A stretch of DNA of 64,000 bases from Skeletonema tropicum. Taxonomy: Eukaryota > Bacillariophyta > Thalassiosirophyceae > Thalassiosirales > Thalassiosiraceae. The translations under genes were made by a program, and so were the position numbers. The notes under the pieces are model-generated. The model did not search any database and was not told the origin of the DNA. It saw only the letters and a program-made list of their open reading frames with translations. Location: assembly GCA_037178625.1 (NCBI GenBank), contig CM074131.1:3968001-4032000 (forward strand), in the 5' to 3' direction. Every line of letters begins with the position of its first letter. The stretch's first letter is position 1. Shown here in pieces: positions 31,767 through 43,607 of the stretch.

Positions 31767-34700
31767 CTAATTTCCATTTGCCATTATTTTTGCTTGGGTA
31801 GACACAAAATTCCCAGCGCCGACGGATAACGAAGAAAATCTACCCTGGACAAACTGGAACAAACAGTCGCACTTCCCGAACGCTCCCTTTGAAGAGAGGA
31901 AATATGGGCGGAGTTAGGGATTGCAGTATAAAAGAAAGTAACAATACCAATACATCGACAACTTACCCATTCATGATACTTTTCATGTGCCAACAAAAAA
32001 TACTGCATTGCTTTTTCAGCACCTCCGACCTCCAGATAGAAGTATGCTGCCAACTCACAAGCCAAAGCTTCTTCAGTTACAAACTAGAAGATAAAATCGA
32101 ATAGCAGTTGGTAAATGACATTTTCAACAGGCGCACAAGAACAAGAAGTGCTCTAGTCAATTCGCTCCAATCTATTCTTACCTTGTGATCCTTCGCTGAT
32201 GATATTGCTTTCTCGTAAAACAATTTAGCCCTATCAAAATTATTGTTGCAGTACGATTCTTCTGCCTCCAACAGATACCACTTATTCTCAAATGTCCACT
32301 GAGAAGATTCTGCCCATTTCTGTAATTCAAGTTTGCTTCTGTTGCCCTGTTCATGCCAGCGTTGCCCATCTCTCGACTTTCTAGCAACCCAGAAAGAAAT
32401 GAGACCCATATAAAATGCATGGTAAGCATGACCAACTAACAAAATGGGCCAAGTACTGACAATGCAGTCCAAGTACTTCTCGGCGTACTGTTTGGAATCA
32501 TCGTATAATCGATACAGAAAGCTAATGTATGCATTTTGGAAGTAGTTTGATAGCATGACGTTATTGTTTGTTGCAAGAATGTTCTCTTTGTCGGCAGAAA
32601 CATGCTTTGGCTTTTCTTCTGAACCAGTCAACTTCAGCACAGAACGCTGTAAGCACTGCATTTGTACCATGAATATCAGCATCTTTCTCTCATGCATGAA
32701 GTTTATCCATTCATCGCATTTTTCCTGCACCGTTTGCAGGTTCATACCAGTATATGTGGCTTGAATGATATCGCCCGACGCCATTGCAGCAGCAAAGCCC
32801 TCATTGTGATATTCCAATGTGGCTTGAATCGGCTCAACGTATGATCTAACTTGCGTAGCAATGCCAATGACCTCTCCGGCACTTTCCCTTGATCCTACTT
32901 TGATAAGTAAGGCGCTTGCAAGTTTAACGTAATGGTAACCCTCACTGATATAACCCAGCTTGGCCATATAAGAGCCAAGGTGCACAAAACCTACAGGAGA
33001 CACAGGGCTCATGCCGTGTAAAAGTGAAAGCTGAATAATTCGTTGCATCACATACGGACCAGATTCGGGCCTGATCTGACTCATCCCTAACTCCAACTTG
33101 CCCAAAAACTTCATTGCAATAATCATAGTTGGATCGGTCATTGGCCTTGTATTCAATATTTCATCATCAGTATAACTTGACAATAGATCTTTCGTCTCTT
33201 GTACGCAAACCTCCATACTAGATTCATGTCCCCTTACGTGAATACCAAGGTTTGCCAAAATATCAAGTCCCTTTTCAATCGATTCGGGTAGTCTCGATGA
33301 TAAAGCTAATGCGCATGTGGAGAAATACATGGTATTGAGCTTGTCCTCGTACGATCGCCCATATTTTATCACTTGATCAGAAAGGAGTTTCAAGCTGACT
33401 ATGTCACCGTTCGTAAGAGCACATTTTGCTGCCATTTCAAACAGCTCTAAACTCAATGCGTAGTGCTCCTCCCAATGCTTCTTCCGAAGAAACGATATGC
33501 CGTTATCAAAATAAGAGTATGCTGCTGAAAAATCGGACATCTCCATTGACTTCTTCCCGGCCTGTAAATTGAGATTAGCAACAACAGCATTCTGACTTTT
33601 GTCTTGGACGGCTTCAGGACCTGCTAAATTGATTTGATTCACAGCCGTTAGCAGATTGCTATCGTCTTCCCCTCCAGCCGATAAAGGTGCCAGAGCCATA
33701 CCGTAGCTGAAGTGAAAATGGCATCGATCAAGGAAATTCATCATGTTGTATGCAGCTTCTTGGATACGGTCATGGCTAAATTGGTACCGACCATCTTTCT
33801 TGTCCAGTAATCCTTCTTCTGCTGCTATGTCGAGATTTGTGAGTAACTGCTTATGGAGAACTCTCTCCAGAGTTTTGATGAGAGCACTTTCTGCCGAAGA
33901 TCCAAAACATGACAAAACGCATAGGGATGATTTGACGTCTTCAGATAACGCTTCGATCGAATGGGTGAAAAACATTGCTACATCATCCGGCAACTTTTGG
34001 CATTGGATCTTCTCCAAGTCCCACTCCCACCGCCGTCGGCTCAAGCTTGGACGTAAGAGACCTTCCTTGCCAAGCGAAACCATCAGCCTCGACACGAAGA
34101 GTAGATTCCCCTTCGTCTTGTGGTATCACACTCGACAGAGGTCGAGTGAGACGTGGTGATAGACACAGGGACTCCGAGATCATTGTGTCTAAGGTCTCTT
34201 CGTCCATGAAATCAAGATTAACGTCAGTAGACCTGGCGTTCAAGAGGTCGCTATTGCATATTGTTTTCCAGAGAGGATTAGTGTTGTGGGTCTCTCCATC
34301 ACGATAGCATCCTAAGAAGAAAAAATGTGTGTTTTGAGAAGCGAGGCCACCGGCAAGTAAGAGTTGATTCACAGCCGCAATGGAACCAGAATCTGCCCAC
34401 TGCAAGTCATCAAGGAACAAAGTTACGGGGGCACCAAATGTACTGGATATCACTTCCACAAACCGACACAGCAGGTATTGAAGTCGTTTCTGAGCGTTTG
34501 TGCAGCCTTCATCATGACCAACGCAACTCATATCCAGACTTAGGATGTTTGCCAGGTTGGGTATTAGTTTGATCAAATGATAGGCATCTCTTCCCAACAC
34601 ATGATTCAGCTGATGAGCTAGCATTTGCTTCGATGACGCAAGTTCACTACTCTGCAACAAAATGCCACAATATTGATTGAATGCTGATGCCAGAGCACTG

Positions 34701-35853
34701 AACGGTTTGCCTTGCTGAAGTTGGTCAAACTTTCCGGATAAAAAGATTCCACCACCTGCTACCACGTACTTCCCGAATTCATATGCCAAGTGTGATTTGC
34801 CTGTTCCTGATTGACCAAATATTGTGACTAGCTCGCTGTCACCTGATATTGTTCGTCGGTAAGCATCCTTGATAATGGATAGTTCGGTATTTCTACCAAA
34901 GATGTCTCCAGACTGCAATCCAGTCGTTGATAATCTACTCATGTTTTGATCATAAAGATAGACAGAGGGTTTATTGAGCATGAGCTGAAGATCATCTCTC
35001 ACTTCAGATATATCATTGTACGTTTCATCTTTCCGATGAGCGCCATTGGCGCAATCCAGCATGTTGGCAATCAAATCATACACCGACATCGGGACACCTT
35101 TCTCAATCAAAGGCTCCACAGAGACTGAACACATATTGTAGTTTTCATTTTCAACTCGCTTCTTCCTCGGTTCATCCCCATCCCGGGCAAAAGTGTCGGA
35201 GGTACTGTCATCATCCGACCAGTTGAAATCGCTCAACAAGTTTTGATACACGCTGAGCTCACCAGCAAGATCAACGGTTCTGTCTTGGCTAAGAGGGTTA
35301 AAGCCTTCAAAAAATTCATCCATCTCAATCTCATTCGTAGTCGTCTTCCCGGTTTGTTTTTGCCCCAGCTCCGTAGGCCGCTCCCCCCTCGAGAATATTT
35401 CAAAGAAAACTATCCCAAGAGAATATAATATCCCCTCCATTTGCGTTGTATTTTTTGTCCTATCAAACAAGGATGGCAATATTTCTACGCTAATGTCATC
35501 ATCATCATCCGATGAAACAGTATCAAATACATTTTCCGTGCCATCTTTCTTCCAGCTGTTCGACTTCAAGTGGACTACAATACTATCTACCCAAAATCAA
35601 AGTGTAACGTAGGCGATCGGCCGGTCTCTTCCTTTATTGCTTTGCAAAGCTTCTCGGTAAGAGAGCAGGTGAGTCGCAGTGCCAAAATTAAGTAATCGGC
35701 AGACGATGCTGCCGTAGGATTGTCAATATTCCAAAATTGCTGGATCCAACCAGTGAGTGGTATGCGCCGTCCGCCCGATCCTGTTCCTGCTACGCTAGTG
35801 TCTATCATTGTGTGCGTGTCGGATTGAGGCCGACATTTGCCCAATGCCGTCAT
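31767..35853 (-). CDS. kinase-like / STAND ATPase / TPR signalling protein, frame broken twice
   Basis: Read right to left: MTALGKCRPQS at 35853; a kinase-like tail (MEGILYSLGIVFFEIFSRGE, about 35450-35390); a P-loop ATPase with Walker A GQSGTGKSHLAYEFG and Walker B VTLFLDDLQWADSG; a KTKGNLLFVSRL sensor-like block; then about 600 residues of helical TPR-like sequence. Two clean introns follow, 32181-32084 (98 nt) and 31966-31887 (80 nt), giving EEALACELAAYFYLE, then EW/GAFGKCDCLFQF, with TAG at 31767. The architecture matches the multi-domain kinase/AAA_16 proteins of diatoms, probably sensors or signal transducers. The frame breaks at about 35582 (a G run; one added G would restore HFDFGVDSIVVHLKS) and at about 34126 (before HKTKGN). 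Either assembly indels or a recent pseudogene. Extra 5' exons are possible. Confidence 0.7.
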
Positions 35854-36450
35854 ACTTCTCAACGAGATCCTTCTCCAAATGGCCTAGCCTGTTTACATAA
35901 GTATGGCAGAGGGTTTATTTCTAAGCCTATCTTCGTAACAGAACCGGCGGAACTAAATGAAAATGAAAATAGTACCGCAACAAAAATGGTACCACGGGAA
36001 CCATTGTACTGTGGCATAAATCCCGCACAAACACTAACAAAACACAAAACACAAAACAAAACACAAAACAAAACAAAACAGTTCTGCACTTCCGTCCATG
36101 TCACTCCCCCCCCCGCCACTCAATCCCCGTTCATAAATATGATAGACAGACTTTCGAAAGAACAACTCGTCAACGTTATATGCAGTACTTAGGTTTGCAG
36201 GTATGTGGTAAACATGCGTCATTCTAGATCGAAAATTCAGTTATAGAAATCAAATTTGTCGATAGGTGCTCCATATCGAGGAATTATAGTTCCTTTTAAC
36301 TAATAATGTATATATACTGTTTGGGATGTTATGTTTGGGATTTGCCATGTATTATTTTTGTCGAGTATGTTAGTATGTTGGCCATTTTTATGACTCTTTT
36401 TTAAATCGGTGAGGTAGCATTTCCTTCCCACCAGGCCCGCTGAGCTCAGG
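35854..36450. other. intergenic with CAAAA microsatellite
   Basis: Includes a CAAAA/ACAAA simple repeat at about 36035-36080 and an 8-10 base C run at 36107. No gene seen. Confidence 0.5.
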
Positions 36451-38419
36451 TACCAGTCTAAAACTAGTCTGTACCTTAAGTTTCAGCACATCTTCGCACT
36501 CTTCGATCTCGGTCAATTTCCAGCCGATTAAGCCGCCCATTGAAGCTGGCTGCAGCTGAGATAATGCTCATTCATGTACGTCCAATTATAACTATGATCG
36601 GTTGGGTATTGACTGAGATCGAAGCACTCAAAGAATGTTATATTGATTGATTTGGATGCTTTTAGACCCCGAATCAGTCTGTTCCTTTATCGCTAATAGT
36701 CATCTTTGTCGCATAAAAAAACGTAATAAAGCCAATAGTTAGCGATAATCGAGATCTAACTCAATCCAAAAAGTCAGCACATCTTTTCATTTCGCTGCAA
36801 CGTGTTCATTCGTCGCCTCTTTGTCCTCCCAACAGTAATACGCAGGGGTCCGCACCAATAAACCACTGCGCCCCGTCCTCTCCACTCCCTTGCCATGCTC
36901 TGAGTTGAATTTTGGGCCTGGAAGAGTCGCCAATGACTCTCAGTACACTCTGAAATGACCGTGTGACAAAAATAGATACTTCGTCTGCATGACAATATAG
37001 TGCATATGGGGCACTGGTGCTTGTCCAAGGTTCCCCTCGTCTTAGAGAGCGTTATTATGGTCATAGTGAAGAATGGGCGTGGTTGGGATGATTCGTCAAC
37101 CGTAATTTGGAAGATAATTTGATGTGACGGAAATAATGACTTTTCCCGGGAGGGGCGGATCAAAACTAATATTAGCAGCAGCAGCTGTCATCATTGAAGA
37201 ATCAGGTAACGCCACTGCATCAATCATTAAAATATTCTTCCCTATTTCGGGAGTTTCATCCACCGCGTGATAACTCTCTAGTGAGTCAAATTATTTGGAG
37301 ACTTATTGGGGGGGAGAGTCATCGGATTGGAGAAATCTTCCTTGTGTCTGCAGTCTAAGTCTCTATTGAATCTGAATAGTGAAAGATCCATCGTGGATGA
37401 TGGCTACTGTTTTGAGATGAACCAACAACGACGATGTCATGCTAGGTTTTTCATTAGGCTGGTTTATATCAACTATAGTTCAGATTACACGAGCATACGA
37501 GGAGGGGGAGAAAGAAGGGATGGAGGTGGAGTCGACAATGAGGAGGGAGGAGGGAGTTAAGTGGCTGATCAAGAAGAAGTGAAGAAAACAGATTGCGGTA
37601 GGCAGTAGGCAGCGTCTATACAATTAGTAATGTGCCTGAGCGCTGGCCAATAATACAATTCAAACTCCTACAATCTCAAATTGATCACTGGACTCATCCT
37701 CTTCTGCTCCAGCTTTTAAGTCGTCATGATTTTGCGTCACGAATTCTACACGTCTGGCTCGTCGTATATTTCCTTCCTCTCCCCCTGAACATCGGCACGA
37801 GCAAGGCACGACCTTGTCCTTCGGATGCATTCCACTTTCTGGGCAAACGTTCGATGATTGTTTTTCCCGTTCTTTCAGATCTGGCGGCAATAGGTGCAGG
37901 GATGCATTGATTCTTCTTTGGCCGCCTAGATTGGCCGCCGACTGTCATTGCTGTCACTATCATCTTCATGTCGACACTTGCATTCACAGCATCTATCGGC
38001 CGTTCCCCCTCAGCGTGCGGGAGAGAGACGCGATAGCGTGGAACTTCCGTCGGCATCCTCACAAAATTACGCTGCAAAGGAAGAGCCTCAGAGTTGTCTA
38101 GATGCTATCAATGATTATTTTGATGCTGTCATTCATGGATGCGATTAGCATTGATATCATCATCAATGCAATGCAGCGATACTTGGTACGACTGGCGTAT
38201 CTCGACGTATGTTCGTGCGACAGCTGGCGTTTTAAACGCCAGTAGACTCACCGTCGCACTTTTTAAACATTTGATGAACGCTAGTAAAACTCGCTTAAAG
38301 CTAGTAAACAAGCTTGACTTTAGACTTCTGGAAATCATCTATCGGAACCCCTACGGAGAAAAGTAGCGGTAGGAATCTATTCTCCATCCAAAACGGTAGG
38401 GACACCAACCCTATCAACC

Positions 38420-38689
38420 ATGAGGGGAGGGCGTAATTCGGGCAGTAGAGGCTCTCGAAGTAAGAGGTCTCGCAATGATCAGGAATTGACTGATTGTGAG
38501 GCACGTCTTCGTGCTAGGTCGGCTGCAGCGGAGGAGAGAAGTAGTGTACCCCCTCCAAATGAATCTGAACACGTTGCTGTTCCCCATGATGGCTTGGAGT
38601 GCGCCTGCTGTAACAAGGCAATCGCAAATACCGATGATCATGTCTTCATTACGCCATGCGAGCATCATTATGATGTTGTCGTCCAATGA
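38420..38689 (+). CDS. element X copy 1, ORF1: zinc-finger-like protein
   Basis: 89 residues: a basic, Gly/Arg/Ser-rich head (MRGGRNSGSRGSRSKRSRND), a charged helix, and a Cys/His cluster ECACCNKAIANT then TPCEHHYD, which resembles half of a RING or other zinc-binding module. ORF2 begins at an overlapping ATGA (38686-38689). The copy 2 version (47174-47443) has eight residue changes and the same length. In copy 2, ORF1 and ORF2 are in the same frame, separated by two stops three codons apart, so the product may be longer after splicing or frameshifting. Role unknown. Confidence 0.55.
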   Translation: MRGGRNSGSRGSRSKRSRNDQELTDCEARLRARSAAAEERSSVPPPNESEHVAVPHDGLECACCNKAIANTDDHVFITPCEHHYDVVVQ

Positions 38690-39117
38690 AGATGGAGAGG
38701 CAGTCTGCCCGGAGGAGTCAATCTTCCAGCGATGACTCTGTCGTTTCAATCATGGGTAATGGAGATGAGAGGTTGGAAGAATACCTTATCACGTACTACA
38801 TCGACAATTATAATGCTGTTGAAAGATCTGAGAATGGACTTGCGAAGGTAAAGACTGCGGTGAAAGATCTAAAGGCAGCAGTGGAATTGGATACGAAACT
38901 TGCAACTACAACAAGCGCACAAGATCTAAAGCCAAGAGAGTGCAAAAAAGTTTTGCTTCTGATAGAGATAGATCGCATGACCAAGCGAGATAAAGCGAGT
39001 ACGACGAAGAAAGTGAAGATTCCAGTGCACAAGATGGACTTGAACACAAAGAGAGATACTATTATTGAGTTCCTCATTAAATGGCGTCAAAAGAGTTCAA
39101 AGCTTATCCAAAGCTAG
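38686..39117 (+). CDS. element X copy 1, ORF2: charged helical protein
   Basis: 143 residues. The conserved part starts at SIMGNGDERLEEYLITYYID and continues with a Lys-rich helical region (AKVKTAVKDLKAAVELDTK; KKVLLLIEIDRMTKRDK; VKIPVHKMDLN). Copy 2 (47486-47872) is colinear from MGNGDE on, but its upstream frame differs by one base (GTCGTTTCAATC here, GTCGTCTTCAATC there). No domain is recognised. A third frame, 39081-39257, overlaps its end by 37 nt. Confidence 0.5.
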   Translation: MKMERQSARRSQSSSDDSVVSIMGNGDERLEEYLITYYIDNYNAVERSENGLAKVKTAVKDLKAAVELDTKLATTTSAQDLKPRECKKVLLLIEIDRMTKRDKASTTKKVKIPVHKMDLNTKRDTIIEFLIKWRQKSSKLIQS

Positions 39118-39257
39118 AACAAGAGCTGAAGGGTGGAATTTTGACGAGGCAGAGTGAATCTAATCGTGTGACACATGCATCCAGAAAGGAGCTTATCGAG
39201 TCGGAGTTCTTCTCTCTAGGCAAGCATCTACGTGAAAAGGGAGACACACACTCATGA
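39081..39257 (+). CDS. element X copy 1, ORF3: 58-residue ORF overlapping ORF2
   Basis: ATG at 39081, TGA at 39255. The peptide reads MASKEFKAYPKLEQELKGG, then RKELIESEFFSLGKHLREK. The same frame is kept in copy 2 (47836-48012) with four changes (A to V, E to A, G to D, I to M). The composition continues the charged helical character of ORF2, so it may be the true C-terminus of ORF2 reached by a frameshift or splice. It is too short for confidence on its own. Confidence 0.35.
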   Translation: MASKEFKAYPKLEQELKGGILTRQSESNRVTHASRKELIESEFFSLGKHLREKGDTHS

Positions 39258-39273
39258 TAGCAATCTATAATAG

Positions 39274-40704
39274 TTAATTAGTTCCTATATAGGACGTAAA
39301 GGCCGAGTCCGAGTTGTAGCAGCTAAACCAAGCTTGGTAAGAATTTGTTCCGTTGTTTGTGCTTTCGGTACTCTCACCCTCTAGACTTCTTCTCCGCCGC
39401 ATAGTACTCGTCAGTCTCTTTAACGCTGCTTTTGTACTGGGTCGAACTGGCTCCTGATGCTGCTCAAAGAGACTACGAAGACTTTCAACGGCACCTGCAT
39501 GGAACATTATACGGTGTAAATCATCCCATTCACTCTTTAATCCAATAATCCCAACTTTAATGTCGGGCGATGGCGCATCATTAGCATTAGCATTCATAGT
39601 ATTATTCTTGGTTTGTCCACAAAGTCTACCTATTTGGTGGTGCGCAACAGTGTTTAGACTGATAACAACTTGTGAATTCTTTGCATCCGCACCAGCCTCA
39701 GCAACAGCTGCAGGAGTAAGAGTGTTGCACTCAGAAAACTTATAAGAATCTTGGACGCCGATTCTTCTAACTTACAGGCTGTCTCGTCCATCAATTGGCG
39801 AACATTAGCAGGCTTAGTATCCACTTTGCGCCGTTTGTTCTTGTTAGATGATAGAGCCTTGGCAGACGCCGAAGCATCAGCGGTAGCTTCGGGCTGAACA
39901 AGAGACCCAGTGATGTTCTAATAGACAGCAGAGCAGCGTTAGGGTGGCATGGTGACGGAGAATAGCATGGGCAATGACCGAACAACAACTATGGTACTTA
40001 CATCTTCTTTCAAACGACTCTTTCTCTCCTTGGCCGCATTCTCCCTCCTAACGGCATTACGACGGTCGTCACGAGCCTTCTTCAATTTAGCAGACTCATC
40101 TTTCTGTGCCTGCGTCTTTTCCGTGGGCGTTCGCTTCTTCTTCTTCATTGGAGGAGGGACAACTTCCGTCGATATCTGTTGCTGCGCCTTCTCCGTACTA
40201 GTTCGCTTTCTCTTTCCTCTGCCTCCTCCCATGTCAATCTCTGCAAGAGCCCTCGCTGCAGCTTGTTCCTCGCGCTGCTAAGATTCCAAAATACGGTTAA
40301 TTGTGGACAATTGCTGCCTGTCTGTGAGCAGGCGCCATTCTCGGACTGCTCTCGCCTTCCCTGTAGAAGTTCTTCTCAAAGAAAGCACCTCGGGAGGGAT
40401 ATCATGCGTCCCCTTTCCTTTATGGCAAGGGAATACCTCATTGATCGAGCCATTAGAACTAAAGTCACAACGTGCAGTCTTATCAGCCAGGCTTTCGTTG
40501 CTCGTGATGCGGCTGACTCATTCGCAGCTTGTTGCTTCGCCGACGGCTTCAACACTCGACCAGTTCGGGACGTCTTCTTTGGAGCCTCAGTGCTCGTGAG
40601 TTGACCACCCCCGACTCTGCAATAGGGGTGGTTTCCCTACCGTTTTGGATGGAGAGTTCGTTACAATCCTTAGATTGATCGGTCGGTTGAGTTTTGGTTG
40701 ACAT
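39274..40704 (-). pseudogene. element X copy 1, broken spliced gene (nuclear-type basic protein)
   Basis: Corresponds to 48031-49447 in copy 2. Start ATG at 40704 (MSTKTQPTDQS-like), one intron 40001-39918 (84 nt, GTAAGT to TTAG), end TAG-free exon to 39274. It is inactivated: a CAG to TAG change at 40280-40278, a 16-nt deletion near 40518, a 1-nt deletion near 40595 and a 1-nt deletion near 39741, all relative to copy 2. The piece around the splice donor (AAKERKSRLKED) is intact here and is the part that is damaged in copy 2. The protein is Lys/Arg-rich with RGKRKRTSTEK and KKKKR nuclear-localisation-like stretches. Confidence 0.7.
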
Positions 40705-40835
40705 CGGAGGTCGGAATGATTGAGATGTTTACTAGCGTTATGCGAATTTGTCTAGCGTTCATCAAATCTTTAAAAAGTGCGACGGTGAGTCTACTGGCGT
40801 TTAAAACGCCAGCTCCCCCCCCGAATGTACGAGCA

Positions 40836-41100
40836 AAAAGATTTGCTGAAACTGAAATCGCACCTCAAAACACAGCAACTCAACATTGTCGACAATACGG
40901 CGTTCGATCTGCCTCTATACCGCCGCGGCGGCTGACACCAAGCATAGCAACCTCCTCTACAATGTCCTCGTCGACTCCCCCTGCCTTGGTTTCACTCAAA
41001 TCGGACAAGAAGGCGTCCGAAACGGACAGATAGAAAATTCAGCACATCTTAAGGTACAGACTCGTATCTTAAGGTACAGACTAGTTTTAAACTGGTACAA
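40836..41100 (+). repeat. hAT terminal arm with conserved coding-like stretch
   Basis: The stretch 40886-41030 can be read as SNLLYNVLVDSPCLGFTQIG then EGVRNGQIENSAHL. It aligns with the arms of the hAT at 49.6-51.6 kb (YADLSYNIIANSLCLGFTRI, QIENSAHL), with mostly conservative differences. It ends in the CTTAAGGTACAGACT terminal units. It is probably a repeat arm that includes captured coding sequence. Confidence 0.5.
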
Positions 41101-43025
41101 GGGGCGAATCGCTCAGGTATCTAGGCATTCTCTGGAATCACTGGAATCCTGAACCTGAAGACGTATGTCACGACGGTTCAGCTACGCGTGAAAATGACGG
41201 TTAGCGTCTCTCACGCGCACGCTCTCGTTATTTCTCCACTTCTGTAACAGAATAGTATAAGACACATTAAAAGACAAGCTATCAGCGCATTTCGTCATTG
41301 TTTGTGACACAAATCTGGAAAAATTGGAATTTTCCAGTTGACACTAACCGTCGCCGTGAACCGTCGTGATGTCTCAACTGCGGTTGCGACAGCACCAACC
41401 CGACATTTGTGTGTACGTTGAATGAGGGTTGAAATGAACGCGAATGAACGCTAGCGTGCGTGGGTACATCTCGCGTTCGTAGCGTGCGTGGGCGTACATC
41501 TCGCGTTCGTAGCGTGCGTGGGCGTACATCTCGCGTTCATAGCGTGCGTGGGCGTACATCTCGCGTTCATAGCGTGCGTGGCGTACATCTCGTTCATAGG
41601 CGTCTCTCTCTCCTCTCTCTCTCTATGTCTAGAGAGAGTTCGAGGGCATACAGAACGGCATCGAGGTTGTCTGGTGGATGAGTTTTAAGGAAAGCGAGGG
41701 AGATGAGGGGAGAAAGAGAAGAGAAAAAGAAAAGTCTGCAAGATCTGTGTGCACATACGGAGATAAGATTTACATTGTCGACAGAGACATGATGGACGCA
41801 GCTTGGCCTAAAAGTACCATACAATGTTGTTCTATTGATCTCCAACTTTGAGTTGACATTATTGTGATTTGGAAATGCTATGTACTGATAAGCTACAGGA
41901 TGCAACCTACCAAAAAAATAATAGTGCTTGTTTTCTAAATATCGCAAGCTGCTAAGCACCCTTCTTTTTACCAACTTTCTTGCTGCTTTATTAGTTTGAC
42001 TATCATTGTATCATATTACTCTCTGCTTACTTTACTGTTCTGCACAAGACTCCAACACACGTTTTCAGCATTTGAATGTATGAGATTGCACCATCTGTCT
42101 CTGTGCAATGGCAGTCTCAAGAACGTCTAACCATTCATAAGAATACCACAGTGCAGACTCTGTTGTTTCCATCGAGTAATCGGATGTTATTCGAGGACTT
42201 GTACCCTCTTCACTCCCCATCGTTCAGCGGCCGTATCATTATGTGTCGGCCAAAAGTACCGCATCCAATCTAGCGTCGGACACACGCCCAAAAGCATCGA
42301 TTAACGCGAGCTACCGACTTGGCCGCTTAATACCCACTATTAAGTAGGTCTAGCCTACATATACCGCATAGTGTGTGCGTAATATGTTTGTCATTCGTTG
42401 TAACCATGGTTGATGTCCAAACTTGACAGATTTCTACCATCTTATATTTTACCAGTGCCATTGTAAAATACACATTTCCGTCACGGTCGAATGTGATCCA
42501 TCGACTAAAACACTCATGCGATTACGGGTCTGCCATTGTTGCGTTGTATATTGATCATTAGCTCTCCTAAATGAAGGCAGAACTATGATGTGATGTATTG
42601 TTTCAGCATGAAATCGCTATCGTTGCCTTGACTGTGAATACGTCCACGGGCGTTGAGTTTTGCAGCCCACCGACCACACAATTCAAACATCATTCAAGAT
42701 GGTGGAGTGTCTGTGTTGTCGTTCTATTATATTATTATTTAAGGCTGTTATTGCTTCGTATTGTCGGCCGATTGTTGATTGTGGCGTCATCTTCTCGTCA
42801 TCTTGTGCATCATCGAGTTTTAATGGGTGATGGATATATTTTAAGGAACTCTCAATTTAAAGACTCCTTTCAGGATTTTCTCGCTATCCTTGGACTTAAT
42901 ATACTTATTCCTTCGTACGTATGTAGATCCTTGGACTTAAGTTACTCATAGGAATTACTACATTAAGTCTAGGATCGTCCACCAGCACAAACCAGCTGCC
43001 TACAGAACTGGTAGGCGATGAAACA
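41101..43025. other. repeat-rich intergenic region
   Basis: Contains the 30-nt tandem array (41451-41598) and otherwise nothing recognised. A short direct repeat CCTTGGACTTAA occurs at 42890 and 42930 around CGTACGTATGTAGAT. Confidence 0.45.
41451..41598. repeat. 30-nt tandem array, about five copies
   Basis: The unit begins TAGCGTGCGTGGGCGTACAT and ends CTCGCGTTCG or CTCGCGTTCA. The first and last copies are shortened by a few bases. Because 30 is a multiple of three, the array is open in several frames (e.g. YAHARYERE repeats), but there is no sign it is coding. Diverged GCGTACAT/GCGTCCATAG units recur at 44636-44790. Confidence 0.9.
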
Positions 43026-43607
43026 ATAAGCCCCGTCAGACCAATCCCCGCGTCAAGCAAAAAAATTCTACGTACGTATGACGATTCCTACAGTAGCTAC
43101 TCCTACCCAATTCCGGCGGGAACATGCTTTTATCAATGTCGCAACAGACAATGCTCACAAAATACTAACTGTACGCTTGCTATTTTGGCAGCGCTGATAG
43201 AGAGAGCATCATCGACAACAATAAGTAAACCAAGACTCTTTCTGACCCAAAATTTCATGTAGAATTCGGTTATCCCCTTGGCAGAGGTCAAAATTCAACG
43301 TGGGAGTCAGTATTCGACCCCACATTTCACACTAACAAATTAACTAGGGCCACATTTGAGGTACCTTTTCCTGGCCGAATTTTCTACCACCCAGTTCAAC
43401 ATAGGATCTTCATATGCATAGATGCAACTAGGCTTCATCAAACTGCCTCCTCCACCTCAACATAGCCGAGCTAGGAAGAATATCACTTTCAGTAATTATT
43501 TTGATCATTTTGTTAGTAGTTTGCTAATTTAGACGGATTTTTTTGTTAGCGCGCAAAGCACGCAAAAATCGTTTTGCTTGACACGGGGCCGATCGGACGG
43601 GGCTTAT
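43026..43607. mobile_element. 582-bp MITE-like element with about 37-bp imperfect inverted ends
   Basis: ATAAGCCCCGTC at 43026 and GTCAAGCAAAA at about 43052 are mirrored at 43607-43570. The interior 43068-43150 (ATTCCTACAGTAGCTACTCC and the following GCGGGAACATG) matches MITE A at 8010-8075 in inverted orientation. No protein is encoded. It may be flanked by TA or ATA but this is ambiguous. Confidence 0.65.

Larger units (their letters stand above)
38214..40823. mobile_element. element X, copy 1 (2610 bp, long inverted ends, no recognised transposase)
   Basis: The left end runs from CGTGCGAC then AGCTGGCGTTTTAAACGCCA (38222 on). The right end carries the same 46-bp core inverted (to 40814), followed by a C run ending at 40823. 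Beyond the core the ends stay similar for about 100 bp (GATGAACGCTAG). The core contains a 19-bp palindrome CTGGCGTTTTAAACGCCAG. A near-identical copy lies at 46968-49566, and similarity stops abruptly at both boundaries, which shows mobility. Plus-strand small ORFs occupy the left half, and a spliced minus-strand gene the right half, converging near 39260. No clear target duplication. Confidence 0.85.
36451..41097. mobile_element. hAT-type relic split by element X copy 1 (inferred)
   Basis: TACCAGTCTAAAACTAGTCT at 36451-36470 plus GTACCTTAAG matches, inverted, the sequence at 41051-41097, with two CTTAAGGTACAGACT units. These ends resemble those of the hAT element at 49587-51569, with GTACCTTAAG replacing GTCCCGTTA. 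Subtracting the 2.6-kb element X insertion leaves about 2.0 kb, close to the 1.98 kb of that hAT. No transposase was recognised in 36500-38213. A pair of unassigned frames (37660-38077) is present. No target duplication was found. Confidence 0.45.

Noticed and set aside
37660..38101. Possible gene with Cys-rich segment (CPESGMHPKDKVVPCSCR)
   Set aside because: The frames on both strands are of similar length and none shows consistent protein-like features or splice sites.
41451..41598. CRISPR array
   Set aside because: The 30-nt units are directly adjacent with no unique spacers, and the sequence is eukaryotic.
41374..41681. ORFs with YAHARYERE or GRTSRVRSV repeats
   Set aside because: They arise from the 30-nt tandem array, whose length is a multiple of three; no start context or domain.
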